Source: Hymenobacter terricola (GTDB lineage Bacteria; Bacteroidota; Bacteroidia; Cytophagales; Hymenobacteraceae). Taken from it: DNA of 64,000 nt. The translations under genes were made by a program, and so were the position numbers. The DNA lies in NCBI RefSeq assembly GCF_017921975.2, contig NZ_JAGEMO020000018.1, positions 176,407 through 240,406 on the forward strand, read 5' to 3'. Below, piece after piece: positions 51,365 to 57,751 of this stretch (positions are counted from its first letter, which is position 1; every line of letters begins with the position of its first letter). The notes beneath the pieces were generated by a model. It saw only the letters and a list, made by a program, of their open reading frames with translations. It had not been told where the DNA came from and made no database searches.

Positions 51365-51948
51365 TATTACGAGAAGCACGAAAGCTGAAGTGGCAGGGGA
51401 AGCTAACTGTTTGGTCAGTTGCTCTAATATTCGTGCTTTTTGTAATACTCCCCCTCTTCGGAGGCTTCAACTCTGGTACCTATTCGCTGTTTCGTGCTTT
51501 TTGTAATAGGAGGACCACTGCTGTATCATAATAAATCCCGTAAAACACTGAATTTGAGTTTTTTTGATTTGTGATTCCAATGGCATTGCTATTACAAAAA
51601 GCACGAAAAAAACAAACCTGCTCAATAAACCCAATTATGCAGTATCAATTCAGCTCTTACTGACACCGACTAGGGGGAAATTTGAAACTAAATAAATTAA
51701 AAAGCGACCCCCCATTTAAACGGTCGTTTTATTTATTAACCTATTACCTATATTATAGGTGTCATAACTATTTGAAAATCAAGTGCTAAAATGGCCAATC
51801 TATTACAAGAAGCACGAATGTGCTATTACAAGAAGCACGACGAAGTATTACAAGAAGCACGACGAAGTATTACAAGAAGCACGAAAAGAAAGTAACCAGC
51901 TATTACAAAAAGCACGAACACCTATTACAAGATTATTTTTTGTAATAG
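51365..51948. repeat. Iteron array of a plasmid-type replication origin
   Basis: Nine copies of the 17-mer TATTACAA(A/G)AAGCACGA. Direct copies start at 51365 (two changes), 51590, 51801, 51824, 51846, 51868 and 51901; inverted copies start at 51431 and 51492. The four copies from 51801 are spaced 23, 22 and 22 bases, two helical turns. A half-copy at 51923 and an inverted half at 51937-51947 form a palindrome just before rep, the usual place for an initiator operator. The AT-rich stretch at 51510-51790 is a candidate melting region. Confidence 0.9.
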
Positions 51949-51985
51949 ATTGCGACAGCAACTCCTACCCATCCCCTGCTGTCCT

Positions 51986-53200
51986 ATGCAAGCTACCTTG
52001 TTCGACAATGCTAAGCCTGAGCCAGTTAATAAGCTAGTAGTTCAGCGCAATGACTTGGTGAACGCCCGGTTTGCACTCACGACTCTGGAAATGCGCCTGT
52101 TCATGGCCATGCTCTCCCGGATTCACCGGGAGGATACCGAATTCCGCGAGATGCGAATTCCTGTGACGGAGGTAGTGGCGTTGTCAGGCCGTAGGCCGAG
52201 CAGCAACGACTACCAACAACTCAAGGACATGTGTGCCCTGCTGGCTTCGCGGGTGATTTACATTGAGCGGCCTAGCAAGAAAAAGCGCACCAATAAGGTA
52301 ACTGAGGATGCGCCAAGCTTCTCGAACACTCCACTAATGGCCTATGCGGACTACAGTAGCGAGGAACGGGCCTTAGTGGTACGGTTCAACGACCGGGTGC
52401 GCGACTATCTGCTGCAACTCAACGAAGGCAATTTCACCCAGGCGCAGCTGATGCAACTGCTGAAGCTCAAGAGCGCCCACTCCTACCGGATTTACTGGCT
52501 GCTCAAGCAGTACGGCAGCTTTGGCTCGCGGACCGTCCGGGTCGATGACCTCAAACGGCTCCTCGACTTGGATGGACAGTACAAGCAATTCCCATTGTTC
52601 AAGATGAGGGTACTGGACCGGGCCAAAACGGAGCTTGCCCAAACCAATCTCGCTTTTGAATATGACCTGCTACGGGGGACCGGGAAAGGGGTCGAACAGA
52701 TTCGCTTTCGCTTTGCTCCGGTTGCCAGCGAAGCATTGCTGACCGCGGCCTTGGCCTTGAATGAATGGCAAAAGGCCCTGGCCGATGTGGGGGTATCAAA
52801 AAGCAGTATTGAAACCATCAGCGGGCTAATAGACCAAGGAAAATTGGAGCCCGGGTACGTCCTTTTTGTCGTCAATCAGCAGCGCGGCAAAAGCAGCCAG
52901 GGGAAAATCAGCAGCTTGGCCGGCGCGGTATTCACGGCCATTACCAAAGGCCACGCCCTGGAGGATTATCAAAAATCCTTGGTGGCCCGACAGAAAGCTG
53001 CCAGTCGCAAGAATACGAAAATCGTAGCGGAGGCACTCCGCTACCGTCTCGACGACGTTCGGGAGTCCTACGAGCTCATGAACCGAAAGAAGCTGGCCAA
53101 GGGAGCGACTTTCGAAGAAAACCTGCAACTCGTGTATCTATCCCAGGGATTTAGCCAGGTGCAGGACGCCGGCGGGGTCGATTGGTTAGTCAAGGAGTAG
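51986..53200 (+). CDS. RepB-type plasmid replication initiator (Rep_3 superfamily)
   Basis: A 404-residue protein starting MQATLFDNAKPEPVNKLVVQ. Two winged-helix domains are visible: WH1 (NDLVNARFALTTLEMRLFMA, with IPVTEVVALSG) and WH2 (LLKLKSAHSYRIYWLLKQYG, then VRVDDLKRLLDLDGQYKQF), as in initiators that bind iterons. The last ~150 residues are a Lys-rich extension. TTG at 51950 is in frame, but the ATG at 51986 gives the family-like start and lies after the operator palindrome. It should bind the iterons upstream to start replication and, as a dimer, repress itself at the half-site palindrome. Confidence 0.93.
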   Translation: MQATLFDNAKPEPVNKLVVQRNDLVNARFALTTLEMRLFMAMLSRIHREDTEFREMRIPVTEVVALSGRRPSSNDYQQLKDMCALLASRVIYIERPSKKKRTNKVTEDAPSFSNTPLMAYADYSSEERALVVRFNDRVRDYLLQLNEGNFTQAQLMQLLKLKSAHSYRIYWLLKQYGSFGSRTVRVDDLKRLLDLDGQYKQFPLFKMRVLDRAKTELAQTNLAFEYDLLRGTGKGVEQIRFRFAPVASEALLTAALALNEWQKALADVGVSKSSIETISGLIDQGKLEPGYVLFVVNQQRGKSSQGKISSLAGAVFTAITKGHALEDYQKSLVARQKAASRKNTKIVAEALRYRLDDVRESYELMNRKKLAKGATFEENLQLVYLSQGFSQVQDAGGVDWLVKE

Positions 53201-53272
53201 TATCAGCTCATACTAAATAGCAATTTGTTCAAGGCAATACGGATGATATTTTTCATATTTATTGAAAATATG

Positions 53273-53285
53273 TATTTATAATATG
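53273..53285 (+). promoter_or_regulatory. Possible parS or par operator half-site
   Basis: TATTTATAATATG lies 55 bases before parA. Its exact reverse complement, CATATTATAAATA, is at 54115-54127, before the partner gene. The gap also contains TTTTCA/TGAAAA inverted arms near 53250-53268. Confidence 0.4.
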
Positions 53286-53339
53286 TATCGTATTGGGTGC
53301 ATTGATTAGCTTTACGGCCCTTACGCAAGTCTTTGTCCT

Positions 53340-54101
53340 ATGCATGTTCTCTCTTTTGCCAATAACAAGGGCGGTGTGGGTAAAACCACCTCTGCGCTCT
53401 GTGTGGCCCACGCTTTGGCAGAGCAAGGCTTTCAGGTAGCGCTGCTTGATTGTGACCCGCAAGCAAATGCCAGCAAAACGTTTCAGGTGCCGGCCGGCGT
53501 GCCGCACCTTGGCGAGGTGCTCGAAGAGAAGCGGAGCCTGGCACAAGCGCTCTACCGGGTGGGACCGAATTTGCAGCTGGTACGGGCCGAACGCTCGCTG
53601 GCACAGCAGGAGAAAGTTTTTGGCACACAGCCTGACTACATTTTCTTCTTGCGAGACCAGCTAGCGGGGGTAACGGGCGTAGATTATGTGGTTATCGATA
53701 CGCCACCTTCCCTGGGTGCCCTGACCGTCGCCTCGTTGGTGGCCAGCGAGGCCGTCTTTGTGCCGTTGCATCCGGAATTTTTCGGCAACGAGGGCATGAC
53801 CGCCCTGCTGGATATGTGCTCGCGCCTGCAAAAGAACTTCAATCCCAAACTCCGGGTTGGGGGAATCTTCTTTACGGAATATGCTCCGTCGTATCGGCGA
53901 GCCCTGCACCACCAAGTGGTGCAGCAACTGCGCGACGACCCTGCGCTGGGGCCGTTGGTGATGCAAACGACCATTCGGGAGAATGTCGCTTTACCAGAGT
54001 CGCAGAGTATGCGGCAAAGTATTTTCTCGTGGGCTCCGCAGTCTAACGGGGCCCAGGACTACCGTAACCTGACGGCGGAAATATTAGAAAAGGTTGGTTG
54101 A
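53340..54101 (+). CDS. parA: ParA family partition ATPase
   Basis: A 253-residue ATPase of the short (type Ib-like) ParA class without an N-terminal helix-turn-helix. The deviant Walker A is KGGVGKTT at about 10-17, Walker A' in YVVIDTPPSLG, and Walker B in VFVPLHPEFFG. It would form ATP-dependent gradients on the nucleoid that separate plasmid copies, together with a centromere-binding partner. It follows rep directly on the same strand; the next gene is the probable partner. Short ParA proteins usually leave autoregulation to the partner. Confidence 0.94.
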   Translation: MHVLSFANNKGGVGKTTSALCVAHALAEQGFQVALLDCDPQANASKTFQVPAGVPHLGEVLEEKRSLAQALYRVGPNLQLVRAERSLAQQEKVFGTQPDYIFFLRDQLAGVTGVDYVVIDTPPSLGALTVASLVASEAVFVPLHPEFFGNEGMTALLDMCSRLQKNFNPKLRVGGIFFTEYAPSYRRALHHQVVQQLRDDPALGPLVMQTTIRENVALPESQSMRQSIFSWAPQSNGAQDYRNLTAEILEKVG

Positions 54102-54114
54102 TTTCAATGTCATC

Positions 54115-54127
54115 CATATTATAAATA
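54115..54127 (-). promoter_or_regulatory. Second copy of the par 13-mer, inverted
   Basis: CATATTATAAATA, the exact reverse complement of 53273-53285, sits 9 bases before the partner gene's ATG at 54136. Confidence 0.4.
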
Positions 54128-54135
54128 TAAACAAT

Positions 54136-54492
54136 ATGAAAAAGTCGGGCAAGATGAACATGATAAGCAACATGACCAAGGTAGAGTCGGTACCGGCCCA
54201 AGCCGCCGATGCCTTGCTCTACGACCTTGGCAATCAGCCTATGTCCAGCCAAAGCACGGCAGCTCTTATATCGGTCAAAGAAACGGCCATTGCGAAGGTG
54301 CCATTCACCAACCAGCTCACTCCTGACACGTTTTTGCGGCTGAAGCAATTCGAATGCTGGGGCGGGATGGAGATTCAGGATATTCTGGAGGAAGCCCTGA
54401 CTGCTTTTTTCGCGGGCAAGCCGGAAGCCGACCGTGAGCTACCCGCCAAGGCGAAAGAAAAGCTGAAGAAGAAGCTGCCAAACTTGCGGTAG
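54136..54492 (+). CDS. Small probable ParA partner (centromere-binding) protein
   Basis: A 118-residue protein starting MKKSGKMNMISNMTKVESVP. The N-terminal half is flexible; the centre (FTNQLTPDTFLRLKQFECWG, then MEIQDILEEALTAFF) looks like a ribbon-helix-helix type DNA-binding unit, with a strand followed by two helices, and the C-terminus is Lys-rich (KAKEKLKKKLPNL). Size and position after a short ParA suit a type Ib ParB/ParG-like partner. A TTG at 54094 is in frame but lies in the AT-rich site region. No family was confirmed from sequence alone. Confidence 0.7.
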   Translation: MKKSGKMNMISNMTKVESVPAQAADALLYDLGNQPMSSQSTAALISVKETAIAKVPFTNQLTPDTFLRLKQFECWGGMEIQDILEEALTAFFAGKPEADRELPAKAKEKLKKKLPNLR

Positions 54493-55103
54493 TAAGCGCA
54501 AGAGCAGAAAGTCAGCGTGATTGCCTCAATTTGCAATTTGCAAATCGTGAATTATGCGTAAGCATAATGGCATGCGCCCTCAGGAGGAGATTCTACTGCT
54601 AAGGCTGACAGCTGACGTTGCTCGGGGCCAGCGAATTACCGGGCAAAACCCTGGCGCAGGCACAGTACCTTGGTCCGGCCGAAGTATCGGCGGCGCTGCA
54701 GCGCTACCAGTGTAGCCGGTTGCTGCAAGCGGCCACCAAGCGGCGCCAGGTATGTGGGCTTTGTTATTCCTGCAGCATGGCTTGTCTTGCGTGTTCCCTG
54801 CGCATCCGGGGCGCGGGGAGTGGCCACAGGTCCCCGCACCGTGCCGACGGATGCGCCGGAGCCCCATTCCACTTCCAGCTGCACATCACCTTCCAGGTAT
54901 AGGGCCACCGCTACCCCGCCACACTGTCCCAGGTCGCAGTAGGAATTACTTCATGATGCTTTGTAACTGCTCACTTTCTTTATGGAAGCCGGCTTTAACC
55001 ACGGTTTTTATCCTTCAGGCCCTGGCGGAATTTGCCTTCTGCGACCGTCCCCCACGCGGCTCCAACGTAGTTGGCCAACCGCACAGGCAGGCGCGGGCAC
55101 CAC
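54493..55103. other. Gap after the replicon with no supportable gene
   Basis: Several open frames exist on both strands (the longest on the minus strand at 54636-54908) but none looks like a known family and starts are poor. Composition is GC-rich again. It is probably degenerate sequence at the edge of the island. Confidence 0.4.
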
Positions 55104-55443
55104 GCTGGGCCCGGCCACGTATTTTCAGCCGCTAAAGCCGGGCGGCCCGCAAAATCTGCGCGGTTTTTATTTGGGACGGTTTACGGGCAAGAACATGGTG
55201 TATAATAACTTGGAGCTCTGGCTCAAGCCGCTGGACGTCGCCTCCTCCCTGCTGCCCGGCACGTTGGGGCTGGTGGCTTTCAACGATGTGGGCCGGGTGT
55301 GGTCGCTGGGCGAGGTATCGGCGAAATGGCACGATGGCTACGGGGCCAGGCGCTACTTTCTGCCGGCGCAGCTGTTACAGGCAGGGGTAGTATTCTCTGA
55401 AGTAGGCACTTACCCGTATGTATGGGCTGGTTTCAGGTTTTAA
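55104..55443 (+). pseudogene. C-terminal fragment of a BamA/TamA-like outer-membrane barrel
   Basis: Near-continuous barrel sequence: TYFQPLKPGGPQNLRGFYLG, then GKNMVYNNLELWLKPLDVAS, LLPGTLGLVAFNDVGRVWS and a terminal TYPYVWAGFRF with the final Phe of Omp85-type strands. The LGG-x-NLRG loop is KPGGPQNLRG here. The POTRA domains or metallophosphatase part expected upstream are missing, so only the last ~110 residues of a gene remain at the right edge of the replicon island. The frame upstream, from about 54982, is not family-like. Confidence 0.75.
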
Positions 55444-55573
55444 TCAATCTTAAACGTCTTAGCTGCCAGCCGTCGGTCTGGCTTCTGCTCAAAAACTAAC
55501 TTTCGACTTGCTGGTTTGGCCCTCCACCAGTAAGTAAGTTTATTACCGGCCACAAAACTCCTCACAATCCAAC

Positions 55574-56896
55574 ATGACAGCACATAAAGAACAAATTGCG
55601 CCCGCCAGCGGCAAGCTGGGCATCCTGCTACCCGGCATGGGCGCCGTGGCCACTACCCTCATTGCCGGCGTGCTGGCCGTGCGCAAGGGCACCGCGCAGC
55701 CCATCGGCTCGCTCACCCAGATGGGGAAAATTCGAACGTCGGCCGGAAACCCGAAAATCAAGGATTTCGTGCCCCTGGCCGACCTTCAGGATATCGAGTT
55801 TGGCGGCTGGGACGTGTACGGAGACAACGTGTACGAGGCGGCCCTGAAGGCGGGCGTGCTCGACTACAAAACCCTGCAGCCCGTGCGCGCCGAAATGGAG
55901 GCCCTGGTGCCCATGAAGGCCGCCTTTGACCCGCACTACGTGAAAAACCTGGACGGTACCCACGTCAAGGAATACACCGCCAAGCTCGACCTGGCCGAGC
56001 AGGTTATCGCCGACATTCGCGCTTTCAAAGCCGGGCGCAATTGCAGCCGGCTGGTGATGGTGTGGTGCGGCTCGACAGAAATCTACCACGAGCACGGTGA
56101 CATTCACCGCACCTTGGCCAGCTTCGAGGAAGGGCTGCGCACCAATGCGCCCACCATCGCGCCCAGCATGATTTATGCCTACGCGGCCCTGAAGGAAGGC
56201 GTACCGTTCGTGAACGGCGCACCCAACCTGACCGTGGACGTGCCCGCCCTGCTGGAGCTGGCTGCCCTCACCGGCACGCCCGTGGCCGGCAAGGATTTCA
56301 AGACCGGGCAAACGCTGATGAAAACCATTGTGGCCCCCGGCCTGAGCGCCCGCTCGCTGGGCGTGAAGGGCTGGTTTTCGACCAACATCCTGGGCAACCG
56401 CGACGGCCTGGTGCTCGACGACCCGGATAACTTCAAAACCAAGGAAGTATCGAAGCTGAGCGTGCTCGATAGCCTGTTCAACCCCGAGGAAAACCCGGAG
56501 CTGTACGGCGATATGTACCACAAGGTGCGCATCAACTACTACCCGCCGGCCGGTGACAACAAGGAGAGCTGGGACAACATCGACATCTTCGGCTGGCTGG
56601 GCTACCGGATGCAGATTAAGATTAATTTCCTCTGCCGCGACTCCATCCTGGCCGCGCCGCTGGTGCTCGACCTGGCCCTGTTTATCGACCTGGCTCAGCG
56701 GTCTGGCATGAGCGGCGTGCAGGAATGGCTGTCGTTCTACCTCAAAGCCCCGCAAACGGTATCGCCCGACCTGCGGCCCGAGCACGACATCTTCAAGCAG
56801 CTCGTGACCCTGCACAACACCCTGCGCGGGCTGATGGGCGAAAGCCCGGAAGTGGCCGCCATTGAGGAGCAATACCAGGATGGCCCGGCTGTTTAA
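55574..56896 (+). CDS. ino1: myo-Inositol-1-phosphate synthase (inositol-3-phosphate synthase)
   Basis: A 440-residue protein. The NAD-binding loop is LGILLPGMGAVATTLIAGV near the N-terminus; catalytic-domain motifs follow: VMVWCGSTEI, VPFVNGAPNLTVD, GKDFKTGQTLMKT, GWFSTNILGNRDGLVLDD and WDNIDIFGWLGYRMQIKINF. It turns glucose-6-phosphate into inositol phosphate with NAD as a recycled cofactor. It opens a run of six plus-strand genes with short gaps (15, 6, overlap, 10 and 15 bases), which I read as an inositol-lipid operon like that known from Bacteroides thetaiotaomicron (BT_1522-BT_1526). Confidence 0.95.
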   Translation: MTAHKEQIAPASGKLGILLPGMGAVATTLIAGVLAVRKGTAQPIGSLTQMGKIRTSAGNPKIKDFVPLADLQDIEFGGWDVYGDNVYEAALKAGVLDYKTLQPVRAEMEALVPMKAAFDPHYVKNLDGTHVKEYTAKLDLAEQVIADIRAFKAGRNCSRLVMVWCGSTEIYHEHGDIHRTLASFEEGLRTNAPTIAPSMIYAYAALKEGVPFVNGAPNLTVDVPALLELAALTGTPVAGKDFKTGQTLMKTIVAPGLSARSLGVKGWFSTNILGNRDGLVLDDPDNFKTKEVSKLSVLDSLFNPEENPELYGDMYHKVRINYYPPAGDNKESWDNIDIFGWLGYRMQIKINFLCRDSILAAPLVLDLALFIDLAQRSGMSGVQEWLSFYLKAPQTVSPDLRPEHDIFKQLVTLHNTLRGLMGESPEVAAIEEQYQDGPAV

Positions 56897-56911
56897 CTGC
56901 TGCTGCGCCGC

Positions 56912-57361
56912 ATGTATAAGCTAATTGCCTCGGTGCTGGGCATCGGGTACGTGAAGGGCGGGGGCACGGTAGCCGCCGTGGTCTGCTGCTTGTTCTTGTA
57001 CCTGGCCCGCGCCAACGAGGCGTTGCTGCGGCCCTGGCCAGCGGGCCTGCTCACGGCAGGCCTGCTGGCCCTGGGTACGCTGGCGGCCCAGCGCATGGAG
57101 GGGGCCTGGGGCAAAGACAGCTACCGGGTCGTCATCGACGAGGTGGCGGGCATGTGGGTGAGCATGTTGCTCATCCCCATCACCGGGCCACGGCTGCTGG
57201 TGGGATTGGTCCTGTTTCGATTTTTTGATATCGTTAAGCCGTTGTTTATTAGAAAAATGGAGCAAATACCCGGCGGCGCGGGCGTGATGCTGGACGACGT
57301 GCTGGCCGGCCTCTACACCACCCTGCTGCTGCACGCCGGGATACAATTAGGCTACTTATAA
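56912..57361 (+). CDS. PgpA-type phosphatase, probably phosphatidylinositol-phosphate phosphatase
   Basis: A 149-residue protein of the phosphatidylglycerophosphatase A family: GIGYVKGGGTVAAVVCCLF, then DSYRVVIDEVAGMWVSMLLIP with the conserved Asp-Glu pair, and RFFDIVKPLFIRKMEQIPGG. Three or four membrane helices. By name the family makes phosphatidylglycerol, but the place directly after inositol-phosphate synthase matches the Bacteroides gene shown to dephosphorylate phosphatidylinositol phosphate. That role is inferred from context. Confidence 0.88.
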   Translation: MYKLIASVLGIGYVKGGGTVAAVVCCLFLYLARANEALLRPWPAGLLTAGLLALGTLAAQRMEGAWGKDSYRVVIDEVAGMWVSMLLIPITGPRLLVGLVLFRFFDIVKPLFIRKMEQIPGGAGVMLDDVLAGLYTTLLLHAGIQLGYL

Positions 57362-57367
57362 CACCCC

Positions 57368-57751
57368 GTGCGCTACGCTCAACTGCTCCGGGTGCAGGCC
57401 GCTTCGGCAGCCGGTACCGCCGTCGATTTTCTGGTGACCATCGCCTGCGTGGAAGTCCTGCACAGCTGGTATGTGCTGGCCACGGTGCTGGGCAACGTAG
57501 CCGGGGGCCTTACCAATTTCTACCTCAACCGGCACCTGGTGTTCCGGGCCACGCAGCAGCGCGCGCCGGTGCAGGGGGCCCGGTACCTGGTGGTGTGGCT
57601 AGGCGGCATGCTGCTGAATGCCACTGGTATTTACCTGGTTACCCATTTCCTGCACGCCAACTATCTGCTAAGCAAAACCCTGGTTTCCTTGTTGGTTGGG
57701 CTGGGGTTTACGTATTCGCTACAAGTGCATTTTGTGTTTAAGAAGTTATGA
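57368..57751 (+). CDS. GtrA family membrane protein
   Basis: A 127-residue protein starting at GTG 57368, with four helices (near 7-27, 38-58, 72-92 and 98-118) and the GtrA signature LLRVQAASAAGTAVDFLVTI and GNVAGGLTNFYLNRHLVF. GtrA proteins move undecaprenyl- or dolichyl-linked sugars across membranes or accompany GT-B/GT-C glycosyltransferases. In this operon it may flip a lipid-linked precursor for a glycosylated inositol lipid. Its stop overlaps the next start (ATGA). Confidence 0.88.
   Translation: MRYAQLLRVQAASAAGTAVDFLVTIACVEVLHSWYVLATVLGNVAGGLTNFYLNRHLVFRATQQRAPVQGARYLVVWLGGMLLNATGIYLVTHFLHANYLLSKTLVSLLVGLGFTYSLQVHFVFKKL

Noticed and set aside
51365..51948. Regularly spaced repeats as a CRISPR array
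   Set aside because: The repeat is 17 bases with spacing of 22-23 from start to start, leaving 5-6 bases between copies, two copies are inverted, and no cas genes are present. Iterons explain it.
51783..52037. An 84-residue plus-strand open frame with repeated YYKKHE-like units
   Set aside because: It is the iteron array read as protein; the repeat unit follows the 17-mers and the end overlaps rep in another frame.
54636..54908. A 90-residue minus-strand frame starting with GTG after the replicon
   Set aside because: No known family, no promoter, and the upstream codons do not support a longer gene; left as unassigned gap.
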